From NCBI RefSeq assembly GCF_026626635.1, contig NZ_JAPNKA010000001.1:4464001-4528000 (forward strand): a DNA stretch of 64,000 nt, written 5' to 3'. The position numbers and the translations under genes were made by a program. Numbering within the stretch: position 1 is the first letter of the stretch; each line of letters opens with the position of its first letter. Under the pieces are notes generated by a model. That model worked only from the letters and a program-made list of their open reading frames with translations. It was not told where the DNA came from and made no database searches. Shown here in pieces: positions 1 through 8,624 of the stretch. This DNA is from Archangium lansingense. GTDB lineage: Bacteria; Myxococcota; Myxococcia; Myxococcales; Myxococcaceae.

Positions 1-146
1 GGGCGCTGATGAATGTGCCGGCGCTCGTCGGGCGAGAGATGGAGACGCCGGTGCGGGCGCGCCTGGAGCTGACGAAGGCGCGGGAGGCGGTGAAGCTGGC
101 GGCGGAGGAGATGACGTCCGGGAAGGTGCTGCTCGTCCCAGGCTGA
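1..146 (+). CDS. C-terminal end of a zinc-type dehydrogenase/quinone reductase-like protein (partial)
   Basis: An open frame enters from the left edge and stops at TGA 144-146, giving about 47 residues. The tail reads AREAVKLAAEEMTSGKVLLV followed by PG, an Ala/Glu-rich helix then a short GKVLL strand. That is how medium-chain alcohol dehydrogenases and NADPH:quinone reductases often end, where the last helix packs on the catalytic domain. No catalytic residue lies in the visible part, so the family call is inference from the tail only. The gene faces the convergent protease gene, with a palindromic repeat between them. Confidence 0.35.
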   Translation, partial: ALMNVPALVGREMETPVRARLELTKAREAVKLAAEEMTSGKVLLVPG

Positions 147-151
147 GACAG

Positions 152-197
152 CTCCCTCTCCCATTGGGAGAGGGAAGGGGTGAGGGTCTACCCTTGA
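152..197. repeat. Dispersed palindromic repeat, copy A
   Basis: Hairpin CCCTCTCCC-ATT-GGGAGAGGG (154-174) followed by a GGGGTGAGGGTCTACCCTTG tail. It lies between two convergent genes. Near-identical copies occur at 2239-2285 and related ones at 4560-4632, 23081-23118 and 48518-48548. It may end transcripts from both sides, although there is no U-tract. Confidence 0.7.
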
Positions 198-201
198 GAT
201 G

Positions 202-1545
202 CTACTGCGACCGGATCTCCAGATCGTGGACGATCAACGACGTCCAGATGGGCGTGAAGACGACCTCCCAGGAGCACAGCCGATTCTGGCCGTTGGTCGA
301 GATGATTCCAGTGCACGAAGCTAGCTTGTTGGCGGTGTCACCCGCGGAGATGGTTCCCTTGGCAATCACTCCCTCGTTGGGGCTCAGGGAGAACACGGGG
401 CCGCCACTGTCCCCTTCTCCGGCCGCAGCCAGGTAATCCACCTGCTCCGCCATGACAAGCGGCCCATGCAGGCGCGTGTCATACGAGTAATAGAAGAAGT
501 CCTTCGTCCTCGTGACGATTCCGCACGACACACCACTGTAAGCGCCGGAGGTGCACAGATACTCTCCGACCCAGGGATCGGTGGCGCCGTGAACGGGCTT
601 GGTGAACTCGCCAACGTACACTCCACCATCAAAGATACGCGACCCTGCGTTCGTCACCTTGATGGCAATCGTGTCGTATTCGCTGATCCGCGTCTCGGGG
701 CCGTTGGTGCCGCTGCCTGGAATTGTACCCATGGCATCGTTATTGCCATCCGTGAAGGAGATCCCATTCTGGTAGTAGGAGCAGTGCGCGGCCGTCAGCA
801 TGTAGTAGTCATCCGAGAACCAGCCGTCGTACCAGACCCCAAAGCCTGTAGAGCAGCCATTGCCGAACGCACTCCTGGCGGCGGCGCCGCCATACCACGG
901 GGAGCTATCGTCCCAGCGGGACAGTTGCGCGGGTCGCTTGCCTGAGTTCACCTTGATGTGGACCGGTGCGCTCTTGAAAAGCGACATCTGCGCGACTTCT
1001 TCAGCCGAGTTTTCTACTTCGACCTTCAGCCCTTGATAGTCCGCCAGCGGCTCGATCCGTGCAATGGTGAGCCCAGGAGTCTCAGAGGCCTGGAGGAAGA
1101 GGCGCTTGGCCTCCGCTCGTAGCTCATCCTTCGAATAGGGGACCGTCTCCACCACGACATCCACATCGTTTTGGGCGCTGAGCCTGTCGACGAGCGCCAC
1201 CACCCCGGCGGGAATCTCCTGTCCTTCCTTCCACCAGAGCTTGACCAGGCCCTTGGGGACGTCCAGGACGATTTCGCCAAAGCCAGTGTCGGGGGTCTGC
1301 CTGATGACCGCATCCAACTGCTTGGCGGCATCCGTCAGGGGCAGCTGGGCCTTCATGAGCTGCTCCGCGGATGCATACCCAGAAGGCATGCCCTGGCCTG
1401 TGGGGCTGGGCTCGTGCGGGACCACGACGACGTTGCTCGGCGGCGTGGTTTGAGCCGTGGGCTTGTCATCCTGCGCGACTGCGGCTGATCCCACCAGCAT
1501 GGCAGCCAAGAACATGGGCGTTCGTGCGGCAATCGATGCTTTCAC
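202..1545 (-). CDS. Secreted trypsin-like (S1) serine protease
   Basis: 447 residues. A Sec signal peptide covers residues 1-25 (MKASI start, hydrophobic core, SAAVAQ cleavage region). An N-terminal region of about 190 residues with no clear family, possibly a propeptide, precedes a chymotrypsin-fold domain. The catalytic triad is visible: His in LTAAHC (about 250), Asp in EYDTIAI (about 291) and Ser in GEGDSGGPVF (about 383). Cysteine pairs in the catalytic half fit an exported, disulfide-bonded enzyme. Likely role is extracellular proteolysis, consistent with a predatory soil bacterium. It is transcribed alone, leftward, and an inverted repeat about 44 bp upstream of the start could be an operator. 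Confidence 0.85.
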   Translation of the reverse strand: MKASIAARTPMFLAAMLVGSAAVAQDDKPTAQTTPPSNVVVVPHEPSPTGQGMPSGYASAEQLMKAQLPLTDAAKQLDAVIRQTPDTGFGEIVLDVPKGLVKLWWKEGQEIPAGVVALVDRLSAQNDVDVVVETVPYSKDELRAEAKRLFLQASETPGLTIARIEPLADYQGLKVEVENSAEEVAQMSLFKSAPVHIKVNSGKRPAQLSRWDDSSPWYGGAAARSAFGNGCSTGFGVWYDGWFSDDYYMLTAAHCSYYQNGISFTDGNNDAMGTIPGSGTNGPETRISEYDTIAIKVTNAGSRIFDGGVYVGEFTKPVHGATDPWVGEYLCTSGAYSGVSCGIVTRTKDFFYYSYDTRLHGPLVMAEQVDYLAAAGEGDSGGPVFSLSPNEGVIAKGTISAGDTANKLASCTGIISTNGQNRLCSWEVVFTPIWTSLIVHDLEIRSQ

Positions 1546-1588
1546 TGCTTCTCCTTGGTTGAGGCTTGATGACAGCCGGTGCTTTTAC

Positions 1589-1605
1589 ATTGCGCGTTTC
1601 GCAAT
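1589..1605. promoter_or_regulatory. Inverted repeat upstream of the protease gene
   Basis: ATTGCG-CGTTT-CGCAAT is a perfect 6-bp-arm dyad 44-60 bp upstream of the protease start codon, in a locally AT-richer stretch. The position suits a regulator site, but no regulator gene is adjacent and the function is inferred. Confidence 0.3.
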
Positions 1606-1670
1606 CACAATATCAATGACATACGAAACATGTGTTGCCATTCATCAGGCGTCCTACTGCTGCTGACTGC

Positions 1671-1750
1671 TGATACGAGGTGTCCCTGATACGAGGTGTC
1701 CCTGATACGAGGTGTCCCTGATACGAGGTGTCCCTGATACGAGGTGTCCG
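1671..1750. repeat. Tandem repeat, five 16-bp units
   Basis: Five head-to-tail copies of TGATACGAGGTGTCCC starting at 1671, 1687, 1703, 1719 and 1735. The first four are identical and the fifth ends in G. There are no spacers, so it is not a CRISPR. It lies in non-coding DNA upstream of the protease gene. Confidence 0.95.
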
Positions 1751-2238
1751 ACGTCCTGCCTGGATGTGATTCGGAGACAGCAATGGTTTCAAGGTGGCCA
1801 CGGAGGACCGCCTCGTCCATTTGGCTACCTCAAGAACATTCCCATGTGCATGCTCGCGAGCGAGAGCATCTCAAGAATTGAGAGAATGAGCTGGGCAGAC
1901 GTGTGCCGTCAGAAGGCTCTTTCTTCACCAGCCTTCTGCCCTTAATCCAGAGCCCTCATCTCGTATATGTGTCAGGCATTGGTGATATATTCCGACGCGA
2001 CAAGAATCCACCTCATGGGCATTCCCATCCAATCAAGCAACTTGTGTCACGGCGGAGAAATCCACACGTGATGAAACTGATTGCGGCGTCGGGGCCGGGA
2101 AGTATTGGCGGAATGGGGCCCACGGCGGGGAGGCGGGGAGGGGAGGAGGTGGTGGCTGGGGCCCGTAAGGCCGTGCGCGGCGCCGGTGTCGGGGCCGAGC
2201 ATCCCCTTGGGGCGCACTGCTGCCGCTGAGCCACTCCT
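1751..2238. other. Gene-poor stretch, nothing recognised
   Basis: About 490 bp with only short frames lacking codon bias, ribosome sites or recognisable products. Base composition is uneven: AT-richer at 1830-2060, then very G-rich at 2090-2200. It may be a decayed gene or a simple spacer. No RNA gene was recognised. Confidence 0.5.
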
Positions 2239-2285
2239 CGCCCTCTCCCTCTGGGAGAGGGGCGGGGTGAGGGTCTACCCCTGAG
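2239..2285. repeat. Dispersed palindromic repeat, copy B
   Basis: CCCTCTCCC-TCT-GGGAGAGGG (2241-2261) plus the GGGGTGAGGGTCTACCCCTG tail, nearly the same as copy A. Its tail overlaps the 3' end of ybaK, and the TAG stop (2275-2277) lies inside the repeat. Confidence 0.75.
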
Positions 2286-2757
2286 GCTTCTCGCGGGAGA
2301 TGGGCCCCACCTTGCCCTTGGTGACGCTCAGGTAGTCCGCAGGCGAGAGCACGAGCTGCGTGCCCCGCACACCCGCGGACACGGCGACGACATCGAAGAG
2401 CTCGAGCGTCTCGTCCACGTACACGGGGTACTCCTTCTTGCCACCGATGGCCGTGACGCCGCCGCGGATATAGCCCGTGAGCGGCTGCAGCTCCTTGAGC
2501 GGCACGGTGTCCACCTTCCGGTCGCCACTCAGGCGCGCGAGCGCCTTGAGATCCAGCTCGCCGTTGCCTGGCACCACGGCCATGAGCACGCCGGTCCGGT
2601 CCCCGCGTGCCACGAGCGTCTTGAAGACCTGCTCCGCGGGCATGCCCACCTTGGCGGCCACGGTCTCGGCGGAGAGGTCCTCGGGGTCCACGTCGTACTC
2701 GCGCAGCTCGTAGCGGATGCCGAGCGAGTCCAGCAGCCGTGCCGCGTTCGTCTTCAC
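2275..2757 (-). CDS. ybaK: Cys-tRNA(Pro)/Cys-tRNA(Cys) deacylase, YbaK/EbsC family
   Basis: 160 residues, normal for the family. It begins KTNAARLLDSLGIRYELREY and carries the conserved GDRKVDTVPLKELQPLTGYI segment and the GGVTAIGGKKEYPVYVDE loop of YbaK. These trans-editing proteins hydrolyse mischarged cysteinyl-tRNA(Pro) in the cytoplasm, and the Lys of the KTNA segment is the usual conserved basic residue. I chose the GTG at 2757 because GGGAG lies just upstream and the protein then starts exactly at the family N-terminus; longer in-frame starts run back into purK. The start is 4 bp after the purK stop, so it is co-transcribed with purE-purK. The stop codon falls within a dispersed palindromic repeat. 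Confidence 0.88.
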   Translation of the reverse strand: MKTNAARLLDSLGIRYELREYDVDPEDLSAETVAAKVGMPAEQVFKTLVARGDRTGVLMAVVPGNGELDLKALARLSGDRKVDTVPLKELQPLTGYIRGGVTAIGGKKEYPVYVDETLELFDVVAVSAGVRGTQLVLSPADYLSVTKGKVGPISREKPQG

Positions 2758-2761
2758 GTGC

Positions 2762-3904
2762 TTACGCTCCCAGTGCCTGGCGGGCGGCCTTGATGCGGGC
2801 CAGGGCTTCCTCGGGTGTGGTGCCCACGGCGGACAGGTGCCCCATCTTCCGGCCCTTGCGCGCCTCGCGCTTGCCATACAGGTGTAGCCGCACGCCGGGC
2901 ATGGCCAGCACGGCCTCGAACTTCGGCCCGCCTTCGCGCAGCCACAGGTCGCCCAGCAGGTTGACGATGGCCGCGTGCCGCACCACCTCCACCGAGCCCA
3001 GCGGCAGGTTGCACACCGCGCGCACCGCCTGCTCGAACTGGCTGGTGAGGCACGCCACCTCCGTGGCGTGGAAGCTGTTGTGCGGGCGCGGTGCCAGCTC
3101 GTTCACCAGCAGCCGGCCGTCCTTCAGGAGGAACAGCTCCACCACCAGCAGGCCCTCGACCTCGAGCGCCGTGGCCATGGCCCGGGCGAGCTCCGTCGCC
3201 TGGGTGCTCACCTGGGGCGGCACCTGGCCCGGCAGCAGGGACCAGTCGAGAATCCGCTCCTCGTGGTGGTTGTAGGCCGGCGGGTACACCGCCACCTCGC
3301 CATTGGGCGAGCGCGCCACCAGCACGGACAGCTCGGCCTCCAGCTCCAACGCGGCCTCTACCACCACGGGACGCTGACCCAGCTCGCGCCAGGCCTCCGG
3401 GGCCTCGCTAGCGGACTTCACCTGGTACTGGCCCCGGCCGTCGTAGCCGCCCTCGCAGGACTTCACGAAACAGCGACCGCCCAGCTCCGTGGCCGCCGTG
3501 GCCAGGGACTCCTCCAGGTCCGCCTGTTTCCACGGCCCCTGGGGGAAGCCGTGCTTGGCCAGCCAGGCTCGCTGCCGCCCGCGGTTCTGCACCACCTCGA
3601 GCACCCCGGGGCCCGGCCTCAGGGGCGCGTGCTGGGCCACGGCGCGCAGGGTGGCCATGGGAATCTTCTCGATCTCCAGTGTCACCACGTCGCACGCGCG
3701 TGCCAGCCGGGTGGCGTCCTCCGCGTTGCTGAAGTCGGCCGTGTAGCACTGGTCCACCACGAAGCGCGCCGAGCACGCCGGGTCTGGATCCAACGCCTGC
3801 ACCTGATAGCCGAGCGTGCGCGCGGACAGCGCCATCATCCGGCCCAGCTGCCCCCCTCCGAGGATGCCGAGCGTGCCGCCCGGCAGGATGGTCCGCTTGT
3901 TCAT
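2762..3904 (-). CDS. purK: 5-(carboxyamino)imidazole ribonucleotide synthase PurK
   Basis: 380 residues, an ATP-grasp enzyme that uses ATP and bicarbonate to carboxylate AIR to N5-CAIR in de novo purine synthesis. The N-terminus LGILGGGQLGRMMALSARTL is the PurK signature. The ATP-grasp core includes CFVKSCEGGYDGRGQYQV, and the metal-binding VNELAPRPHNSFHATEVA motif comes near residue 285. Length and domain order are typical. The ATG overlaps the purE stop by 4 bases (ATGA), showing translational coupling, and ybaK follows after 4 bp. Confidence 0.96.
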   Translation of the reverse strand: MNKRTILPGGTLGILGGGQLGRMMALSARTLGYQVQALDPDPACSARFVVDQCYTADFSNAEDATRLARACDVVTLEIEKIPMATLRAVAQHAPLRPGPGVLEVVQNRGRQRAWLAKHGFPQGPWKQADLEESLATAATELGGRCFVKSCEGGYDGRGQYQVKSASEAPEAWRELGQRPVVVEAALELEAELSVLVARSPNGEVAVYPPAYNHHEERILDWSLLPGQVPPQVSTQATELARAMATALEVEGLLVVELFLLKDGRLLVNELAPRPHNSFHATEVACLTSQFEQAVRAVCNLPLGSVEVVRHAAIVNLLGDLWLREGGPKFEAVLAMPGVRLHLYGKREARKGRKMGHLSAVGTTPEEALARIKAARQALGA

Positions 3905-4395
3905 GCGATCTCCCGGTCCCGGAGCACCTCGTCGGTGCGGGCCTGCCGCCAGGCGGCGAGTCGCGCGCGGAGCTCCGGGTACTTGAGCGACAGGATGGAG
4001 GCGGCGTACAGCGCGGCGTTGATGGCCCCCGGCTTGCCAATGGCCATGGTCCCCACCGGCACGCCCTTGGGCATCTGCACGATGGACATCAACGCGTCGA
4101 AGCCGTTGAGCACCGTCGCGGGGATGGGCACGCCGAGCACCGGCAGCAGCGTCTTGCTCGCCACCATGCCCGGCAGGTGGGCCGCGCCCCCCGCCGCCGC
4201 GATGATGACGGACAGCCCTCGTGGCTCCGCCGTCTCCGCGTATTGGATCATCCAGTCCGGCGTGCGATGGGCCGACACCACCCGCACCTCATGCGGGATG
4301 CCCAGCTCCTTCAACACGTCGATGCCGGGGCGCAGGTGCTCCAGATCGCTCTTGCCCCCCATGATGACGCCCACCCACGGTGTGTCCGCGCTCAA
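3901..4395 (-). CDS. purE: N5-carboxyaminoimidazole ribonucleotide mutase PurE
   Basis: 164 residues from a TTG start at 4395. It converts N5-CAIR to CAIR, the step after PurK. Motifs are VGVIMGGKSDLEHL near the N-terminus, VVSAHRTPDWM, and AAAGGAAHLPGMVASKT, all hallmarks of class I PurE. The TTG is preferred because GGAGG lies about 6 bp upstream and it gives the usual PurE length. An ATG at 4545 would add a Pro/Arg-rich extension absent from the family. First gene of the purE-purK-ybaK operon. Confidence 0.94.
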   Translation of the reverse strand: MSADTPWVGVIMGGKSDLEHLRPGIDVLKELGIPHEVRVVSAHRTPDWMIQYAETAEPRGLSVIIAAAGGAAHLPGMVASKTLLPVLGVPIPATVLNGFDALMSIVQMPKGVPVGTMAIGKPGAINAALYAASILSLKYPELRARLAAWRQARTDEVLRDREIA

Positions 4396-4559
4396 GCTCT
4401 CGCCTCCGGTGCGCCCTCCTGGTGGCTCCAGGAGGTGCGACGAACGCGGAGATAGGGTGGGGCGATTCCACAGGTCAACCGGAAGCGTACGGCGGCCAGG
4501 TGAAATCCAGGGGCTGGGGTCCTCTCCTGGCCCCCGGACTGGCAACCCGGGAGCGTCGA

Positions 4560-4632
4560 TACCCTCACCCCGGGGGGCTTGCCCCCCTTTGAACGACGGG
4601 GGGATCCTCTCCCGAGGGGAGAGGGGAGGGGG
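4560..4632. repeat. Dispersed palindromic repeat, copy C
   Basis: Composite G/C hairpins between the vWA gene stop and the purE start: ACCCTCACCCCGGGGGGCTT continuing into a GGGG/CCCC stem, then CCTCTCCC-GA-GGGGAGAGG. It is related to the other copies in the CCCTCTCCC/GGGAGAGGG core. The surrounding 4396-4680 stretch holds no gene. Confidence 0.6.
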
Positions 4633-4680
4633 CTCGAGGGGAGGACACTCGGGGGCCGGTGTTTGGGGAGTAGGGACTCC

Positions 4681-6081
4681 TCAGTAGGTGGAGCCGAGCT
4701 TGCCGAAGCTCTTCATGGCCTTGCTCTTCGTGCGCTTCACCGCCGCCCCCACGGACTCGTCGTCGGACGCCTGCTCGTACTCCTGCAGCACGGCCTTCTG
4801 CTCCTCCAGGTCCGCCGCCACCGCCGCCGGGCTCGCCACCGCGCCCGCCTGCTCGAAGAGGGCCTGGTTCTGCATCACGTAGCCCTTCGCCTCCTCCTTG
4901 CGTCCGTCCCGCAGCGCCTGGGCCGCCATCTTCAGGTTCTTCGCGCTCATCGCCCGCGTCGCGTACACCGTGGCGTCCTTGTCCTGCCGCGCGAGCACCT
5001 CCTCGCGCCGCTCCGTCACCATCGCCGACAGGCTCGCCGTGCTCTCCACCCCCGCCTCCTTCAGCAGGTCCGCGTACGCCAGCTTCAGCCCCGTGACGTC
5101 CACCGCGCTCCCCGCGCTCGTGCCCACCACCGTCAGCCTCGCCACCACGCGCTCCACCTGGCCCGAGGAGAAGTCCGGCAGCGGCACCCGCACCGTGCGT
5201 CCCGCCTGCGACGCGCGGTAGCCCAGCACCTCACCCAGCGTCACTCCCTCGGGCAGCTGGAAGGTCAGCTCCACGTTGCGCGCCACGCTCGTGGACGCCT
5301 GCTGCAGGTCCTTCTGGAACAGCGAGGCCAGCTGCCCGGCGTCCTCCAGGAAGCCGTACGCGCCCGCCCCGTACTCGGCGAAGCCCTGCATCAGGTCCTC
5401 GTTGAAGTCCGTCCCCACTCCGATGGAGCTCACCGTCACTCCCTCGGCGCGGATGTTCTTCACCAGCTCCGTCAGGCTCGCGTCGTCGGTGATGCCCTCG
5501 GTGGCCTGACCATCGCTCAGCAGGATGATGCGGTTGACCGAGTAGTCGCCCCGGCCGGCCGTCACGTGCGAGCGGCCCGCGTGCAGCCCCGCGCCGATGT
5601 TGGTGCCGCCGTCGTCCCAGATGCCCTCGATATACTGCAGCATCCGCTCACGGTTGGCGGGCGAGGCCGGCAGGCTCGGCAGGCTCTTCACGTCCGAGCC
5701 GTAGTGCACGATGGCCAGCCGGTCCTCCGGGCCCAGCAGCCCCACGAGGTGCCGCGCGGCCTGCTTGGCCTGTTGCAGCTTGTAGCCGCTCATGGAGCCC
5801 GAGCGGTCGATGACCACCGCCAGGTTCACCGGGGTGCGCTTGGAGCCCGGGACCTCCACGCCGGTGATGTCCACCGTCACGAAGAGATCCGAGGTCCCCG
5901 GGGTGATGTAGGGGTGCGACAGCCGGCTCGTCATGGTCAACGAGCCGTTGGACGCGGTGGCGGGCTTGGGCGGGGTGACCGGCGTGGCGGGGTGGGGCGG
6001 CGCCAGGTGCGGCAGGCCCAGCACCAGGGCGGTGAGGGCGAGGCCGGCGGCCAGGGAGACGAAAGCGACCGTCTTGTTCAT
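4681..6081 (-). CDS. Secreted or membrane-anchored von Willebrand factor A domain protein
   Basis: 466 residues. An uncleaved signal or N-terminal membrane anchor (residues 5-25) is followed by a Pro-rich linker. The vWA domain starts near residue 85 with a complete MIDAS motif DRSGSMSG (about 93-100) plus the later DGGTNIGAGL and LLSDGQATEG segments. The C-terminal 200 residues are helical and charged, ending in a Lys-rich tail. Bacterial vWA proteins of this layout bind ligands or partner proteins at the envelope through a divalent metal; the partner here is unknown. AGGAG precedes the ATG. A lipoprotein gene lies 80 bp upstream on the same strand and may share its promoter. Confidence 0.8.
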   Translation of the reverse strand: MNKTVAFVSLAAGLALTALVLGLPHLAPPHPATPVTPPKPATASNGSLTMTSRLSHPYITPGTSDLFVTVDITGVEVPGSKRTPVNLAVVIDRSGSMSGYKLQQAKQAARHLVGLLGPEDRLAIVHYGSDVKSLPSLPASPANRERMLQYIEGIWDDGGTNIGAGLHAGRSHVTAGRGDYSVNRIILLSDGQATEGITDDASLTELVKNIRAEGVTVSSIGVGTDFNEDLMQGFAEYGAGAYGFLEDAGQLASLFQKDLQQASTSVARNVELTFQLPEGVTLGEVLGYRASQAGRTVRVPLPDFSSGQVERVVARLTVVGTSAGSAVDVTGLKLAYADLLKEAGVESTASLSAMVTERREEVLARQDKDATVYATRAMSAKNLKMAAQALRDGRKEEAKGYVMQNQALFEQAGAVASPAAVAADLEEQKAVLQEYEQASDDESVGAAVKRTKSKAMKSFGKLGSTY

Positions 6082-6161
6082 GACAGAGGGCTCCTTGCGG
6101 CGAGGGCCCTACTGTCGACGTACGGCGCGCGAAAAAGTTCTTTTCCGCCGCGCCGGAAGTG

Positions 6162-6650
6162 TCAGGTTCCCTCTTCGAGGGGGTTACCCGCGCAGAAGTA
6201 GGGCGAATTGTTGTCGCCGAACGTTGCCTGGTACGTCGCTGGGTCGTTCTGGCGCAGGTCATCCAGCGCCTTCTGATCCAGCAGCAGGGCGCGGCAGCTC
6301 ATGCGGTCCTTCACCGCCGGGTGCGCATCCGGGTCGGTGATGGTGCAGGGATCCACCAGCTCGCCCTGCACGCACGCAGTGCTGCAGTAGCCAACGACCT
6401 GCCCGTTATCGGCCATCTCGAGGGGCATGTCCGCGTCCTTCACGCAGACCAGGTCCTCACAGTCCAGCGAGCCGAAGGAGATGAAGTCCTGGCCCTCCGA
6501 CACATCAGTGGCCAAGACGGGGTCCGACTCTCTACCGGAGCCCTCGGGGGCCTTCTTCACCAGCAGGCACCGCTTCCCGATATCGGAATTGACCTTGCAC
6601 CCGCCGAACAGCAGCACGGCGCTCACCAGCAGGGCCAGACGCGAAGACAT
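6162..6650 (-). CDS. Cysteine-rich lipoprotein of unknown function
   Basis: 162 residues from the ATG at 6650, chosen because GAGG lies about 9 bp upstream and a type II signal follows at once: hydrophobic core LALLVSAVLLF, then GGC as probable lipidated Cys (about 18). The mature part has about eight further cysteines, several in pairs such as DCEDLVCV and YCSTACVQ, suggesting disulfide bonds at the cell surface. I do not recognise a named domain. It is divergent from the GltA-like operon and upstream of the vWA gene on the same strand. An earlier in-frame ATG could add 7 residues. Confidence 0.65.
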   Translation of the reverse strand: MSSRLALLVSAVLLFGGCKVNSDIGKRCLLVKKAPEGSGRESDPVLATDVSEGQDFISFGSLDCEDLVCVKDADMPLEMADNGQVVGYCSTACVQGELVDPCTITDPDAHPAVKDRMSCRALLLDQKALDDLRQNDPATYQATFGDNNSPYFCAGNPLEEGT

Positions 6651-6954
6651 CGACGTGCACCTCATGAGACACATGTGGGCGGCCACCGTAACACAGTGCC
6701 TCCCCAGGCCAACCGGTACCGTGGTCGCATGGATGCTCACTCTGCGAGAGTGCCGGACACTCCCCCTGCAACTATACCGAGTGGATACACAAGGAGCCCT
6801 TGCGCACATCCGCCGCGTGCATACAGAGGGAGCAGGCGAGCGGAGTTCGGTTGATGGGTTGTGAGAGTGACGGGTAGGATGGGCCGCGCATCAGCCTCCG
6901 ATTTCTTCGAAGGTATCGGTGGGCGGACGCCCCCATGACACGGAGCTCCCGGAA
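6651..6954. promoter_or_regulatory. Divergent promoter region
   Basis: About 300 bp between the lipoprotein gene (leftward) and the GltA-like operon (rightward). It should hold promoters for both. The only clear structure is the dyad CACTCT-GCG-AGAGTG at 6738-6752. No confident -35/-10 or sigma-54 site was seen. Confidence 0.4.
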
Positions 6955-7794
6955 GTGAATCGCCTCCAGGCCATCGTGCTCGCGCTGTGCATCGCGCCAG
7001 CATCGGCATTTGCCCAGAACCAAGATACGGGGCTCGGACTCGATCTGAGCAGTGATCAAAAGCCCCAAGAAGAGACCGAGAACGCCGCGGAGCCGCCCAC
7101 GGAGGAGCTGCCCCCGCTGCCCTCCACGGAGGCGGAGCCACCCCCGGCCGAGCCGCTCTCGCCGGCCGAGCGCGACGTCACGCTCGACGACCGCGTCAAG
7201 AGCGTGCAGCGCAAGGTGTACCTCAAGAAGGGTCGCTTCGAGGTGACACCTCTGGTCACCCTGTCGGTGAACGACCCGTACTACACGAAGCTGGGCGGCG
7301 CGGTGCGCGGCGCCTTCTACCTGGCGGACACGCTGGCCATCGGCGGGCGCTTCTCCGTGATGCAGGTGCTGCCCGAGGACGACGTGCGCATCGCCAAGCG
7401 CACCTTCGACAGCCGCATCTTCTTCTCGGTGCCCCAGTGGTCGGCCATGGGCAACGTGGAGTGGAGCCCGCTCTACGGCAAGGTGGCCTTCCTCAACGAC
7501 ATCCTCCACTTCGATGCCTACCTCCTGGGCGGCCTCGGCGTGGTGAACACCCGGACGTCCAGCGTGGAGGTGTCCCCCGGAGTGAGCCGCGGCCCCAGCT
7601 TCGCCGCGGACCTCGGCCTGGGCCTGCGCTTCGTCGCCCGTGACTACCTCGCGGTGAACGTGGCGCTCATCAACACGTCCTACGTGGACCAGCCCCTCAA
7701 CACCAGCAAGGGCGCCACCCAGAACCTCATGACCCTCAATGCCGGCATCTCCTTCTTCTTCCCGATGAAGTCGACCGGTCGGGAGTCCGAATGA
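6955..7794 (+). CDS. Outer-membrane beta-barrel protein, GltA/NfsA-like
   Basis: 279 residues from a GTG at 6955, chosen because GGAG precedes it and a signal peptide (VNRLQAIVLALCIAPASAFA) then begins at residue 1. A Pro/Glu-rich linker (about 30-75) leads to a barrel of alternating strands ending SFFF, a typical outer-membrane C-terminal strand, followed by a short tail. Myxobacterial GltA/GltB and their sporulation paralogues NfsA/NfsB have this plan: small outer-membrane barrels encoded in tandem before a GltC/NfsC TPR protein, as here. They belong to the trans-envelope gliding or spore-coat export machine. The stop overlaps the next start (ATGA). Whether it serves motility or sporulation cannot be decided from the sequence. 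Confidence 0.75.
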   Translation: MNRLQAIVLALCIAPASAFAQNQDTGLGLDLSSDQKPQEETENAAEPPTEELPPLPSTEAEPPPAEPLSPAERDVTLDDRVKSVQRKVYLKKGRFEVTPLVTLSVNDPYYTKLGGAVRGAFYLADTLAIGGRFSVMQVLPEDDVRIAKRTFDSRIFFSVPQWSAMGNVEWSPLYGKVAFLNDILHFDAYLLGGLGVVNTRTSSVEVSPGVSRGPSFAADLGLGLRFVARDYLAVNVALINTSYVDQPLNTSKGATQNLMTLNAGISFFFPMKSTGRESE

Positions 7795-8624
7795 AGACCG
7801 CCACCCGTCTGCTGATCGCGCTCTGTCTGGCGCCCGTGCCCGCCCTGGCCCAGGACGCGGCGCCCGCGCCTGCTGCTCCTGCGCCCGCGAAGCCCGCGCC
7901 CGCGAAGCCAGCCTCCGCCACCACGTCCGGTTCCTCCGAGCAGGAGGCCGGCGACGTGTCGGAGGTGGACAAGGATCGCCTCGGCCCTCTGCGCGAGCGC
8001 GTCCGTCCTGTCTCCGGCCACCTCTTCCTCAAGCAGGGGCGCTTCGAGTTCAGCCCGTCGGCCACGCTCTCCATCAAGGATGCCTTCTTCTCGAAGTACA
8101 TCCTGGGCGGCACGCTCACCTACCACCCCACGGAGACGCTGGGGGTGAGCCTGCGCGCCGGCTACTCCCTCAACACGGTGGCCAGCGCGGCGCAGATCTG
8201 CACCTTCTCCAGCGGCGCGGATGGCGGCACCACCCGCGGCTGCCGCAGGCCCACCTATGCGGAGCTGGATGGCGAGGCTCCCGGGCAGCTGACCCTGATG
8301 GGCGGAATCGACGCCCAGTGGGCCCCCATCTACGGGAAGATCTCCCTGATGGCCGAGCAGTTCCTGCACTTCGACCTGTACGGTGTCGTGGGTGCCACGG
8401 CGGTGCAGTACCGCGGGCCCTCCAAGGCGGCGGAGCTCACCGCGGGCGGCAACGTCGGCGTCGGCATGCGCTTCTTCCTCAACCGCTGGGTGACGGTGCG
8501 CACCGAGTTCCGCGACCTCATCTACGTCGAGAAGGCCCTCAACCCGTCCACCACGCTGCGCAACCAGCTGCTCTTCGAGCTGGGTGTGTCCTTCTTCTTC
8601 CCCTCCGCCCATCCCGAGTCATGA
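7791..8624 (+). CDS. Outer-membrane beta-barrel protein, GltB/NfsB-like
   Basis: 277 residues. Signal peptide 1-21 (MKTATRLLIALCLAPVPALA), then an Ala/Pro/Lys low-complexity linker (PAPAKPAPAKPA, about 22-45). The barrel domain shares landmarks with the gene before it: LFLKQGRFEFSPSATLSIKD against VYLKKGRFEVTPLVTLSVND, and the WAPIYGKISL against WSPLYGKVAF strand. It is therefore a tandem paralogue. It ends in ELGVSFFFP plus a short tail. The ATG overlaps the previous stop and its own stop overlaps the gltC start, so all three genes are translationally coupled. Confidence 0.77.
   Translation: MKTATRLLIALCLAPVPALAQDAAPAPAAPAPAKPAPAKPASATTSGSSEQEAGDVSEVDKDRLGPLRERVRPVSGHLFLKQGRFEFSPSATLSIKDAFFSKYILGGTLTYHPTETLGVSLRAGYSLNTVASAAQICTFSSGADGGTTRGCRRPTYAELDGEAPGQLTLMGGIDAQWAPIYGKISLMAEQFLHFDLYGVVGATAVQYRGPSKAAELTAGGNVGVGMRFFLNRWVTVRTEFRDLIYVEKALNPSTTLRNQLLFELGVSFFFPSAHPES

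Noticed and set aside
1671..1750. CRISPR array
   Set aside because: Repeats are directly adjacent 16-bp units without spacers, and no cas genes are present.
1751..2238. Small protein genes (up to 108 codons) in the gap after the protease
   Set aside because: No codon bias, ribosome sites or recognisable motifs; the frames overlap each other on both strands.
2975..4687. Rightward 570-codon frame
   Set aside because: Antisense to purK and purE, whose protein motifs are unmistakable.
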